64,000 bases of DNA from SCQP01 sp050747745 (GTDB lineage: Bacteria; Acidobacteriota; Terriglobia; Terriglobales; SCQP01), in contig JBOGKM010000040.1 of the NCBI GenBank assembly GCA_050747745.1, forward strand, positions 39,213-103,212, read 5' to 3'. Below, piece by piece: positions 9,825-18,122 of the stretch. Position numbers and translations under genes: made by a program. Every line of letters begins with the position of its first letter. The first letter of the stretch is position 1. Under the pieces are notes generated by a model. It saw only the letters and a program-made list of their open reading frames with translations. It ran no database searches and was not told where the DNA came from.

Positions 9825-10886
9825 GTGAAGGCAGCGGCCGAACTGGCGAAGCTGGCCTCGACGCCCTGGCCCGAGTTGGGCGTACACAGTGAAGCCGAGC
9901 TGGATGCCGCTCTGCACGCCTTCCATGAAGCTCTGGCGGAGGCCAGCGAGCGTGCGGTCTGGCTGGCGCGCAAGCACGGCCTCATCGGAGTGCTGAACGA
10001 TCATTGGCTCAAGCCCGCGCCCCCGGAGTGGAAGCGAGCGCTGGGCGCGCGGCTGAACACGCTGAAGATCACCGTCGAGGCGCATTTTGCCGCGCAGGCC
10101 ACGGCGCCGCGGCCGGAGGCGCCGCGCGTGGACGTGACCTTGCCCGGTTTCGCGGCGCAGGCCGCAGCGGCGCATCCGGTGCTGCAGGTGCGCGATGAAA
10201 TCATCGCCATATTTCTCGGCTTGGGCTACAGCGTGGCTGAGGGGCCGGAAATTGAGACGCCGTATTACAACTTCGAGGCTCTCAACATTCCCGCCGGGCA
10301 CCCGGCGCGCGAGGAGCAGGACACGCTGTATCTGGAAGGCGGCACGCATCTGCTGCGCACCCACACCTCGCCGGTGCAGATCCACTGCATGGAGCAGCAG
10401 CGGCCGCCGCTGCGGGTGATCGTGCCCGGCAAGGTGTACCGGCGGGACGCGCCCGACGCGTCGCACTCGCCCAATTTTCATCAGGTGGAGGGCCTGGCGG
10501 TGCAAACCGGGCTGAGCTTTGCCGATCTCAAAGGCACGCTAGAACAGTTCGCGCAAGCATTTTTCGGAGCCGCCGGTCCGCGGGTGGCCACACGCTTGCG
10601 GCCCTCCTACTTTCAGTTCACCGAACCCAGCGCGGAATTGGATGTCGCCTGCATTTTCTGCCACGGCTCCGGCTGCCGCACCTGCAAGCAGACGGGCTGG
10701 ATCGAGTTGCTGGGTTGCGGCATGGTGGATCCGGCGGTATTCCGCTTCGTCGGTTACGACGCGGAGCAGGTAAGCGGGTTCGCCTTCGGCATGGGGCTGG
10801 AACGGCTGGCGATGTTGCGCTACGGCATTGATGACATTCAGCGTTTTTACAGCGGCGACGTGCGCTTCCTGGAGCAGTTTCGGTGA
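9825..10886 (+). CDS. pheS: phenylalanine--tRNA ligase alpha subunit
   Basis: Catalytic subunit of the (alpha-beta)2 Phe-tRNA synthetase. 353 residues with an N-terminal helical arm and the class II core. Motif 2 region: RVIVPGKVYRRDAPDASHSPNFHQVEG. Motif 3: FAFGMGLERLAMLRYGI. A C-x2-C/C-x2-C pair (CIFCHGSGCRTCKQTGW) in the core looks like a zinc knuckle, a variant known from some bacterial PheS. The GTG at 9825 lies 2 bases after the rplT stop, and the gene overlaps pheT by a GTGA junction, implying translational coupling. Confidence 0.95.
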   Translation: MKAAAELAKLASTPWPELGVHSEAELDAALHAFHEALAEASERAVWLARKHGLIGVLNDHWLKPAPPEWKRALGARLNTLKITVEAHFAAQATAPRPEAPRVDVTLPGFAAQAAAAHPVLQVRDEIIAIFLGLGYSVAEGPEIETPYYNFEALNIPAGHPAREEQDTLYLEGGTHLLRTHTSPVQIHCMEQQRPPLRVIVPGKVYRRDAPDASHSPNFHQVEGLAVQTGLSFADLKGTLEQFAQAFFGAAGPRVATRLRPSYFQFTEPSAELDVACIFCHGSGCRTCKQTGWIELLGCGMVDPAVFRFVGYDAEQVSGFAFGMGLERLAMLRYGIDDIQRFYSGDVRFLEQFR

Positions 10887-12841
10887 AGGTACTGCTGAGC
10901 TGGCTGCGCGAACTGGTGGCGGTGGAGAGCAGCGCAGCCGAACTGGCGCAGGCGCTGTCGCTGGCGGGACAGGCGGTGGATGCAGTGGTGGAAGAGCAGG
11001 GGGAGACGCTGCTCGACCTGGACCTGACTTCAAACCGGCCCGACTGCCTCAGCCATTTCGGGCTGGCGCGGGAAATCGCCGCTATCACCGGCCAGCCGCT
11101 GCGGCCGCCGCCGCGGGCCGGCCTGGCACGGCACCCGGCGGGGGCGCGGGTGCAGATCGAAGCACCGGAAGCGTGTGGCCGCTACGGCGCGCTGCTGCTG
11201 GAGGCAGTGCAAATCGGAGCCACGGCGGAGCTGGTAGCGGCGCGGCTGGAGCGGCTGGGGCAGCGGGCGATTAACAACATTGCCGATGCCACCAATTACA
11301 CGCTGTGGGAAATGGGGCACCCCACCCACGCTTTTGACGCCGATCGGTTGCGCGGCGGCCACGTCGTGGTGCGCTGGGCGAGGGCGGGGGAGATGCTGGT
11401 CACGCTAGACGAGGTCAAGCGCACGCTGACGGCCGAGGACCTGGTGATTGCCGATGCCGAGGGGCCGGTGGCGCTGGCGGGCGTGCTGGGCGGCAAGGAA
11501 ACGGCGATCGGGCCGCAGACGCGGCGGGTGCTTTTGGAAAGCGCCTGGTTTGATCCGCAGGCGGTGCGGCAGACGGCGCGACGGCACGGGCTGCACACCG
11601 AAGCCAGCCACCGCTTTGAGCGCGGGGCCGATCCGGAGGCAGTGTGGACGGCGGCCGAGCGCATCACCGCGCTGCTGCACGGGCACGCCAGGCCGGCCGT
11701 AGGCGGCATCATTTATAGCGACGGCAACCTGCCGCCACGCAAGCCCATTGCGCTGCGGCCAGAGCGCATCGCGAGCGTGCTGGGCGCGCCCATCCCCGCG
11801 GCGGAATGCCAGCGGAAGCTGACCGCGCTGGGTTGCGAGGCGCACGGCGACGGCGCCTGGGTAGCCCCGAGCTGGCGACCGGATCTCAGCCGGGAGATTG
11901 ACCTGATCGAAGAACTGGCGCGGCTGCACGGCTACGACCGCTTCCCTTCCCGTCTGCCCGCGTTTCACGGCAGGGCGCTCCCGCTGCCGGAGGAAGGTCT
12001 GCGCCAGCGCGTGCGCCAGCAGTTGCGCGGCCGCGGCTTCGCCGAAGCCATCTCGCTCAGCTTCGCAGCCGAATCCGAGTGCCGCGCCTTTGCACCGCAG
12101 CGCACGCCCGTGCGGGTGAGCAATCCGCTCAGCGAAGAAGCCGCCATCCTGCGCACCTCCAGCCTGCCGGCCATGCTGCACCTGCTGCAATACAATGCCC
12201 ATCGCGAGTTAGAGGCGCGGCTGTTCGAAATGGGCAAGCTGTACGAGCGTGATGCCGCGGGCGAGCCGCGCGAGCGAGCTGTGCTAGCGCTCGGCGCCTG
12301 CGATGGACCGCGAGATTTCCGCGCCTGGCGCGGGGAGGTGGAGGCGGTGCTGGGGCTGTTCGATCGGCCGCCGCTGGAGGCCACTGCCGCCGGCGGCCTG
12401 TTAGACCCCGGCGCCCGCATCGGCGAGTGGGCCTGGCTAGGGCGGCTGCATCCGGAGCTGGCGGCGCAGTGGAAGCTGCCCGACGAGACCTGGCTGGCCG
12501 AAATCGACCTTGAGCGCGCCCTCAGCGCCGGGGCGCGTCCGGTCGCCTACGCCAGGCCGCCGCGCTTTCCGGCCAGCGTGCGCGATTTTTCTTTCCTGCT
12601 GGAAGAGGGCGTGAGTTGGGCGCAAATCGAACACAGGGTGAATACCCCTCCGATTTCCGACTTGATGGAGCTGCAGCCGGTGGAAGTATTTCGCGGCGCC
12701 AACCTGGCCGAGGGGCGCTATAGCCTGCTCATTCGCGCCAAGTTCCAGAGCCGGGAGCGAACGCTGCGGGACGAGGAAGTGCAGGCCTCTGCCGATGAGA
12801 TCGTGCGCCGCCTTAAAGAGTTGGGAGGAATCCAAAGATAG
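10883..12841 (+). CDS. pheT: phenylalanine--tRNA ligase beta subunit, short form without the tRNA-binding OB insert
   Basis: 652 residues, against roughly 780-800 in most bacteria. The N-terminus runs MKVLLSWLRELV... and then directly into LLDLDLTSNRPDCLSHFGLAREIA, with no room for the EMAP/tRNA-binding OB domain usually inserted after about residue 40. B3/B4 editing region (AINNIADATNYTLWEMGHPTHAFD), B5 and the C-terminal anticodon-binding FDX-ACB domain (PRFPASVRDFSFLL and the final SLLIRAKFQSRERTL) are present. GTG start overlaps the pheS stop. The reading frame is intact. Confidence 0.93.
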   Translation: MKVLLSWLRELVAVESSAAELAQALSLAGQAVDAVVEEQGETLLDLDLTSNRPDCLSHFGLAREIAAITGQPLRPPPRAGLARHPAGARVQIEAPEACGRYGALLLEAVQIGATAELVAARLERLGQRAINNIADATNYTLWEMGHPTHAFDADRLRGGHVVVRWARAGEMLVTLDEVKRTLTAEDLVIADAEGPVALAGVLGGKETAIGPQTRRVLLESAWFDPQAVRQTARRHGLHTEASHRFERGADPEAVWTAAERITALLHGHARPAVGGIIYSDGNLPPRKPIALRPERIASVLGAPIPAAECQRKLTALGCEAHGDGAWVAPSWRPDLSREIDLIEELARLHGYDRFPSRLPAFHGRALPLPEEGLRQRVRQQLRGRGFAEAISLSFAAESECRAFAPQRTPVRVSNPLSEEAAILRTSSLPAMLHLLQYNAHRELEARLFEMGKLYERDAAGEPRERAVLALGACDGPRDFRAWRGEVEAVLGLFDRPPLEATAAGGLLDPGARIGEWAWLGRLHPELAAQWKLPDETWLAEIDLERALSAGARPVAYARPPRFPASVRDFSFLLEEGVSWAQIEHRVNTPPISDLMELQPVEVFRGANLAEGRYSLLIRAKFQSRERTLRDEEVQASADEIVRRLKELGGIQR

Positions 12842-12858
12842 CGGGCGGCGAAGGCGGT

Positions 12859-12872
12859 CCTACTAGTGTAGG
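12859..12872. repeat. short inverted repeat between pheT and the SurA-like gene
   Basis: CCTAC (12859-12863), spacer TAGT, GTAGG (12868-12872), 9 bases before the ATG of the SurA-like gene. It could be a small operator or hairpin; it overlaps the probable ribosome site AGGA. Confidence 0.3.
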
Positions 12873-12880
12873 ATAGCGGT

Positions 12881-14092
12881 ATGATGCGCTGCACGCCCTG
12901 GATCGCGGGGCTGGCGCTCGTGGCAACGTCGCTTGCCGGAGCGCAAAGTTCCAAAAAATCGAACGCGAAGCCCGCCGCCGGTCCGGCGTTACAACCGTAC
13001 CTGAAGGGACTGCCGACGCCGGAGCCGCCACCGCCCAAGACCACCATTGTCGAGCAAATCGTGGCGCGCATCAACGACAAGATCATCACCACCACCGACT
13101 ACAGCAACGCCAAGCAAGAGCTGGCCGAAAGCCTGCAACAGCAGGCGCAGCAAAACGGGCAGACGGTGACGGCGGTGCAGTTGGCCAAGGCAGACAAGAG
13201 CCTGCTGGCCACGCTGATCGATAATCAGCTCCTCATCCAGCGTGCCCAGGATCTGGGACTGAGCGCGGAAACGCAAACCATTTTGCAACTGGATAAACTG
13301 CGCAAGGAGAATCACCTGGCGACCATGGAGGATTTGCAAAAGGCAGTGGAAGCGGAGGGGGAAAACTACCAGGATTACAAGCAGGAGATCCAAAACGGCA
13401 TCCTCATGAACATGGTGATCGAGCAGGACGTGGCGCCGCGCATTTCCGCGCCCGCGCCGCAGGCGATCGCCGTCTACTACAAGGCCCACAAGGGCGAATT
13501 CGTCAACCCCGATGGGGTGCGGCTGAGTGAAATCCTGATCAAGACGGCAGGCAAGCCGGCTTTCGAGCAGAAGCGGTTGCAATCGCTCGCCGATCAGGTG
13601 CAGGAGCGAGCCGCGAAAGGCGAGGACTTCTCCAAACTGGCGCAGCGCTATTCCGATGCCTCCACCGGATCCAGCGGGGGCGATATTGGGTTTGAAAAGC
13701 GCAGCGATCTGCAGCCCGATCTGGCGAAGGTGCTGTTCGCGCTGCCGATCGGCGGGGTGACACCGGTGGAGAAGACCAGCAATGGATACCTGATTCTTCA
13801 GGTCACAGATAAACATCAGGCGGGACAGGAAAGCCTGCAGGACGCCAAGGATCAGATTTCCGAGATTCTGTACCAGCAAAAGCTGCAGCCGGAGCTGCAC
13901 ACGTATCTGGACAAACTGCGTGCGGACGCCTACATCACGGTGGCGCCGGGCTACGTGGATACCGGCGCCGCGGCCGACACGGAGCGCGTGGACCTGACCA
14001 AGTTCCAGCGCGTGCTGCCCAGCGATCTGCCCAAGCAGACAGGCAAGAAGGACAACAACAGCGGCTTTAACGTAGGCGGCGGTGGCCGCTAA
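12881..14092 (+). CDS. surA: SurA-like periplasmic peptidyl-prolyl isomerase/chaperone
   Basis: 403 residues. A signal peptide (residues 1-21, ending SLAGAQ) is followed by a proline-rich linker, a SurA N-terminal helical domain (VARINDKIITTTDYSNAKQEL; LIDNQLLIQRAQDLGLS) and one parvulin-type PPIase domain (about 200-305: RLSEILIKTAG, DFSKLAQRYSDASTGSSGGDIGF). It probably escorts outer-membrane proteins. Only one PpiC domain is present, whereas E. coli SurA has two. AGGA lies 7 bases before the ATG. Its stop overlaps the following YhaM-like gene by 11 bases. Confidence 0.88.
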   Translation: MMRCTPWIAGLALVATSLAGAQSSKKSNAKPAAGPALQPYLKGLPTPEPPPPKTTIVEQIVARINDKIITTTDYSNAKQELAESLQQQAQQNGQTVTAVQLAKADKSLLATLIDNQLLIQRAQDLGLSAETQTILQLDKLRKENHLATMEDLQKAVEAEGENYQDYKQEIQNGILMNMVIEQDVAPRISAPAPQAIAVYYKAHKGEFVNPDGVRLSEILIKTAGKPAFEQKRLQSLADQVQERAAKGEDFSKLAQRYSDASTGSSGGDIGFEKRSDLQPDLAKVLFALPIGGVTPVEKTSNGYLILQVTDKHQAGQESLQDAKDQISEILYQQKLQPELHTYLDKLRADAYITVAPGYVDTGAAADTERVDLTKFQRVLPSDLPKQTGKKDNNSGFNVGGGGR

Positions 14093-15110
14093 CAGCTTCG
14101 TGGCCGACGAGGGCAAGACGGTGTTCGTGGGCGGGCTCAAGCCGGACACGAGCATCACCTCGTCGTTCCTGGTGCTGGGCAAAGACATCCGCCAGAAAAA
14201 AGACGGCGAGCCCTACCTGGACCTATTGCTGGGCGACCGCAGCGGACAGATCAATGCCAAGATGTGGGATGGCGTGGAGGGGGTAGCCACCAGCTTCGCG
14301 CGCGACGATTTCTTGAAAGTGCGCGCCCAAGTCAGCGTTTACCAGAACAAGCTGCAGTTGAAAATCGAGAAGCTGCGGCGGCTGAACGATGGCGAGGTTG
14401 CCCTTACCGACTATCTGCCCACCACCAGCGCCGACGTGGGGGCGATGTGGGCCGAGCTGCGGCAGCGCATCGCGGCCATCGGCGACCGGCATCTGCGGAT
14501 GCTGCTGGAAGCGATTTTCGGCGACGAGGAAATCGCGGCGCGCTTTCGGCAGGCGCCGGCGGCAAAGGTGCTGCACCACGCCTACCTGGGCGGCCTGCTG
14601 GAACATGTGACCTCCCTGTGCCGGCTGGCGGACGGCGTGGTGCGCCATTACGGCTGGGTGCGGGCGGACCTGGTCTACACCGGGATCCTGCTGCATGATC
14701 TCGGCAAGATTGAAGAGCTACGGTATCAGCGCAGCTTTTCCTATTCCACCCCCGGACAACTGCTGGGCCACATGGTGCTGGTGTTGCGGCTGCTGCACCA
14801 AAAGCTGGCCGCGCTGCCGGAGTTTCCGCCCGAGCTGGAGGTGCTGGTCGAGCACCTGATCATCAGCCATCACGGCCATTACGAGTTCGGCTCGCCCAAG
14901 CTGCCGATGTTTCCCGAGGCGCTGCTGCTGCATCACCTCGACGATCTGGACTCGAAAATGCAGGCGATGCGCACGCAATTGGAAGAGGAAGCGGTGCTGG
15001 GAGATCCGGAATGGACCAGCTACAACCGCGCACTGGAACGTCCGCTGCTGCGCGCGGACCGGTACTGGGCGGGCGAGCGGGCGCAGCCCGCCAGCGAGGA
15101 CGGGGAGTGA
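14082..15110 (+). CDS. YhaM-like 3'-5' exonuclease (OB-fold plus HD domain)
   Basis: 342 residues. An N-terminal OB-fold (about 25-105: FLVLGKDIRQKKDGEPYLDLLLGDRSGQINAKMWD) is joined to an HD phosphohydrolase domain with HHAYLGGLLEHV, LHDLGKIEEL and ISHHGHYEFGSPK, the arrangement of the YhaM/CBF1 exoribonuclease family. The start is GTG 14082 inside the end of surA, giving MAANSFVADEGK, and the gene ends in an ATGA overlap with the BlaI-like gene. A metal-dependent nuclease acting on RNA or DNA 3' ends is the likely role. Confidence 0.85.
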   Translation: MAANSFVADEGKTVFVGGLKPDTSITSSFLVLGKDIRQKKDGEPYLDLLLGDRSGQINAKMWDGVEGVATSFARDDFLKVRAQVSVYQNKLQLKIEKLRRLNDGEVALTDYLPTTSADVGAMWAELRQRIAAIGDRHLRMLLEAIFGDEEIAARFRQAPAAKVLHHAYLGGLLEHVTSLCRLADGVVRHYGWVRADLVYTGILLHDLGKIEELRYQRSFSYSTPGQLLGHMVLVLRLLHQKLAALPEFPPELEVLVEHLIISHHGHYEFGSPKLPMFPEALLLHHLDDLDSKMQAMRTQLEEEAVLGDPEWTSYNRALERPLLRADRYWAGERAQPASEDGE

Positions 15111-15502
15111 TGACCTCGCGCTCGGGCGGCGAACTGCCACAGCTTGAGCTCGACTGTTTAGCCGCGCTGTGGGCGCTGGGAGCTGCGCCGGTGGCGGCGG
15201 TGCGCCAGCATCTGGCCGGGCACGGCCGCAGCCTCGCCTATACCACAGTGCTGACGGTGCTCGACCGGCTGCGGCGCAAGCAAGCGGTGGCGCGCCAACG
15301 GCGCGGGCGCGCCTACGTCTATATGCCGCTGCTGAGGCGCGAACAGATACGGGAGCGCGCGCTGGATCGGCTGATTCACAATTATTTCGACTCGCGCGCC
15401 GAGCTGGGCGCATATCTACGCGGCGAAACGGCGGCTACGCCGGTGGTGCCGGTGGCTGCGCCGGCGCCGGAACCCGAGCCGGAACCGGCCTTTCTGGATT
15501 GA
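15110..15502 (+). CDS. BlaI/MecI/CopY-family transcriptional regulator
   Basis: 130 residues with the winged-helix pattern LPQLELDCLAALWALGAAPVAAVRQHL, then SLAYTTVLTVLDRLRRKQAVAR and a YVYMPLL wing, as in BlaI repressors, which usually pair with a BlaR-type sensor or control transporters. No BlaR partner is in the window. The tail (about 105-130) is a low-complexity Pro/Ala/Glu run. The ATG overlaps the upstream stop (TGATG). Its last 121 bases overlap, tail to tail, the 3' end of the opposite-strand glycosyltransferase gene. Confidence 0.85.
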   Translation: MTSRSGGELPQLELDCLAALWALGAAPVAAVRQHLAGHGRSLAYTTVLTVLDRLRRKQAVARQRRGRAYVYMPLLRREQIRERALDRLIHNYFDSRAELGAYLRGETAATPVVPVAAPAPEPEPEPAFLD

Positions 15503-16215
15503 GGGAGCGCCGCCGCCGTGCCGCAGCGGTAGCGCAGCAACGTCCAAAGCGCTTCGAAGCCATCGCGGGCGCCGATCTTTTTACCTGCGGCGCGGGCGCG
15601 GTAGCGGACCGGCACTTCCTGAATGCGGATGCCGCGGCGGCGCAGCTTGGCAGTAACCTCGGGACAAAATTCGAAGCGCCGGCAGCGCAGATTGAGTTGG
15701 CGCAGCCGCTCGGTACGGAAAGCCTTGTAGGCGGTGGCCTCATCGCTGATGCCCGCCCGGTAGAGCCAGTTCGCCGCGGCGGTGAGCACACGATTGGCGA
15801 GCCAGGCGGAGCGCCGCATGCCCAGTTCACCGCGCCCAGCTCCGGCCAGAAAGCGCGAGCCGTACACCACGTCCGCCTCGCCCGCCAGCAGGGGCGCCAG
15901 CAGGCGGCCATAATCGGCCGGATCGTACTCGAGATCACCGTCCTGAATGAGCACGATCCCGCCGCGCGCACGCGCAATGCCAGCGCGGATGGCGGTGCCC
16001 TTGCCACCGCGGCAGGAACCATGCACCGCAGCCGTGACCGCGCCGAGCCGTGCCGCCTCCGCCACCACGGCGCGGGTGCCATCGGTCGAGCCGTCATCCA
16101 CCACGATGATTTCCCGCTCGCAGCCGTACGGCAGCGGCGCCGCCCGCACCCGATCGAGCACGCGCGGCAGCGTGCGGATTTCGTTGTACACGGGAATGAT
16201 GATGGAAACCAGCAT
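15382..16215 (-). CDS. family 2 glycosyltransferase, dolichyl-phosphate mannose/glucose synthase type
   Basis: 277 residues beginning MLVSIIIPVYNEIRTLPRVL. GT-A motifs are VVDDGSTDGT (nucleotide binding) and LIQDGDLEYDP (metal-binding DxD), then VVYGSRFL, as in polyprenyl-phosphate sugar synthases. No membrane helices are visible, so this is probably a soluble cytoplasmic enzyme loading a lipid carrier. The gene upstream, 2 bases away, encodes a polytopic GT that could use such a donor. The last 35 residues are low-complexity and overlap the BlaI-like gene on the other strand, so the true end of one of the two may be shorter in function. Confidence 0.88.
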   Translation of the reverse strand: MLVSIIIPVYNEIRTLPRVLDRVRAAPLPYGCEREIIVVDDGSTDGTRAVVAEAARLGAVTAAVHGSCRGGKGTAIRAGIARARGGIVLIQDGDLEYDPADYGRLLAPLLAGEADVVYGSRFLAGAGRGELGMRRSAWLANRVLTAAANWLYRAGISDEATAYKAFRTERLRQLNLRCRRFEFCPEVTAKLRRRGIRIQEVPVRYRARAAGKKIGARDGFEALWTLLRYRCGTAAALPQSRKAGSGSGSGAGAATGTTGVAAVSPRRYAPSSARESK

Positions 16216-16217
16216 GG

Positions 16218-17543
16218 CTACGCGGACTCCTGGCGCGGCGCCGGGCGCCACAGGAAGGTTACGCAGGATGCGGCCAGCAGAATTACTTCCGGATCGATCG
16301 CCAGCCGATAGCGTGGAATCGCCTCGGTGAGGTAATAGGCGCAGGGGATCAGCAGTGGAAAGGCCGCCACAATCCACACGCCTGGCCGCCGCCTGTGCCA
16401 CAACCACAACCAGCCTGCCAGCGCACCCAGGCCGCTGAGGAGATCGGCGAGCAGAACATAGCGATCCATCCCACTGAGCCGCCGCCGCTGCCACTGGCCG
16501 CGCGCCAGAACGCGCCATGGCCGCGGTGCTCCACCCGACCAGAACGCCCAAAAACGCAGCCAGGCGCGCTCGGCCGTGCGCCGCGAATGGGCGGCCATAT
16601 ATTCCACGGCCGCGCGAAATTTGGCGCGCATGTATGGGATTTCGCCCTGACGGAGAAACAGCGCTCGTTGCCCGGCATCGTCCAGCGGATGTTGCTGCCC
16701 GTGCCAGGGCACGCTTGCACCTGCATTATTACCCAGCCACAGCGCCAGCCCCAGGTCGCTGCGCACCGGCACCCAGGCGTGCAGCGTCGCGCGATTGCGC
16801 AGCGTCCAGGGGAGCACGCACAGCGCCGCCGCCGCCAGTCCCAGCACGGCGGTGCGCCACTGCCGCGCCGCCAGGAAGAACAGCACCGGCAGCACTGCCG
16901 CGAACACCGGGTTGGTCAACAACGTCAAGCCCCACAATAAGCCGAAGAGAATCCAGGGCACGGCGTTTGCGCGCCGCGGATCGGCCGCGCGCAGGCGCAG
17001 CGTGGCCCACACCAGCGTCACACCCAGCAGCGCCGAAAGACAGCCGTTCCACATGCTCTGGTAGGTGAGAAGAATAGCATTGGGATACACGGCCCAGATG
17101 CAGCAGGCGATCAGTCCGGCGCGGTGGCCCGCGAGTGCGCGCGCGGCCGCATAAAGGGGCAAACACACCAGCGTGGCGAAGAGGATGTTCAGGCCTACGG
17201 CGGCCACAAACGCGCCAAACGAATCGGGACCGAAGATGCGGAACACGCCCGCCAGCAGCGTGGGATAGACGGGCGCCACCCACGCGGTCGGGCCGCTGGG
17301 CACGCGCAGGGGTGAACTGAAACCCTGGCCCGTGGCCAAAGCATAGGCTACGTTGCTGCTTTCAAAGGAAAACGGCGCCAGCGCCAGCGCGCGCTCGGCA
17401 TGGTGGGCGATGAAGCTCCAAGCGAAGATCAGGCGCAGCGCCGCCGTTGCTGACAGCGCCGCCCAGAAGGCCGGCACCCGGTGCGCGCCCGGCCGCGGGT
17501 GGGTCCGCCGGTCTGGAGCGAGCCGCTCTCCTGCAACGCTCAT
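16218..17543 (-). CDS. polytopic membrane glycosyltransferase (ArnT/PMT-like, GT-C fold)
   Basis: 441 residues with about 9-10 hydrophobic helices. The first extracytoplasmic loop contains the stretch VPSGPTAWVAPVYPTLLAG, resembling the GT-C family loop with conserved aromatic/proline residues, and helices such as LNILFATLVCLPLYAAARAL and GLLWGLTLLTNPVFAAVLP. It likely transfers a sugar from a lipid-linked donor to a substrate outside the membrane. It sits 2 bases upstream of the GT2 gene, so the pair may form a donor-synthase/transferase unit. Acceptor unknown. Confidence 0.75.
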   Translation of the reverse strand: MSVAGERLAPDRRTHPRPGAHRVPAFWAALSATAALRLIFAWSFIAHHAERALALAPFSFESSNVAYALATGQGFSSPLRVPSGPTAWVAPVYPTLLAGVFRIFGPDSFGAFVAAVGLNILFATLVCLPLYAAARALAGHRAGLIACCIWAVYPNAILLTYQSMWNGCLSALLGVTLVWATLRLRAADPRRANAVPWILFGLLWGLTLLTNPVFAAVLPVLFFLAARQWRTAVLGLAAAALCVLPWTLRNRATLHAWVPVRSDLGLALWLGNNAGASVPWHGQQHPLDDAGQRALFLRQGEIPYMRAKFRAAVEYMAAHSRRTAERAWLRFWAFWSGGAPRPWRVLARGQWQRRRLSGMDRYVLLADLLSGLGALAGWLWLWHRRRPGVWIVAAFPLLIPCAYYLTEAIPRYRLAIDPEVILLAASCVTFLWRPAPRQESA

Positions 17544-17564
17544 CCACCCATTTTGAACGGGATC

Positions 17565-18029
17565 CTAGGCAGCCGCGCGTCCGCTAGCGGGTTGTACGCC
17601 GGCGGCGGCTTCCCGCACCTCGACCGTGTGCGTGCCTGCGATGGCGCCGGCGGCCAGGCCTGCGACCACGAAGCTGACCAGATCCACGATGATGAACTCG
17701 GCGGTGGCCACCACCCGCAACGGCAGCATCGCGGCCAGGGCCAGGTTAAAGGTCACGCTGGCGAGCAGCGTAAGCCACAGGCCGAAGCGCACGCCTTCGA
17801 CCGCGCCGCGGCCGCGATAGCCCTGCAGAAAAACGTAGGAGTAGGCGAAGCCGCCGATGATAGCCACCAGCACGAACAGCGCCAAGGCGACAGCGCCGGG
17901 CGCGGCTCGCCAGGGCATCAGCTCGCTGCTCTGCAGCGTTCCATTGATGAGCCAGTAGCCCAGGCCCTCCAGCACAAAGAGAATGACACTGACGGCGATC
18001 CAGATTTTCCCAAACGGCATCCCTTTCAT
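17565..18029 (-). CDS. four-helix integral membrane protein, unknown function
   Basis: 154 residues with four hydrophobic segments (about 9-25, 45-65, 85-105, 110-135) and short loops; the last ~15 residues are alanine-rich. No motif is recognised. The ATG at 18029 has a GGGGGAAA stretch upstream; an in-frame ATG 37 codons further upstream adds a hydrophilic, unconserved-looking leader. The gene is divergent from lnt, with 93 bases between starts. It could be a small inner-membrane protein of the DoxX or DUF type, but I do not assign it. Confidence 0.6.
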   Translation of the reverse strand: MKGMPFGKIWIAVSVILFVLEGLGYWLINGTLQSSELMPWRAAPGAVALALFVLVAIIGGFAYSYVFLQGYRGRGAVEGVRFGLWLTLLASVTFNLALAAMLPLRVVATAEFIIVDLVSFVVAGLAAGAIAGTHTVEVREAAAGVQPASGRAAA

Positions 18030-18122
18030 GGAAAATTTCCCCCCAGCCCTGGTAGGGCACGAGACGACTGTATTGTGCTTCCAGCGGCGGCAACTTGCAA
18101 GCCTGGCGGAGGGTGCAGGATC

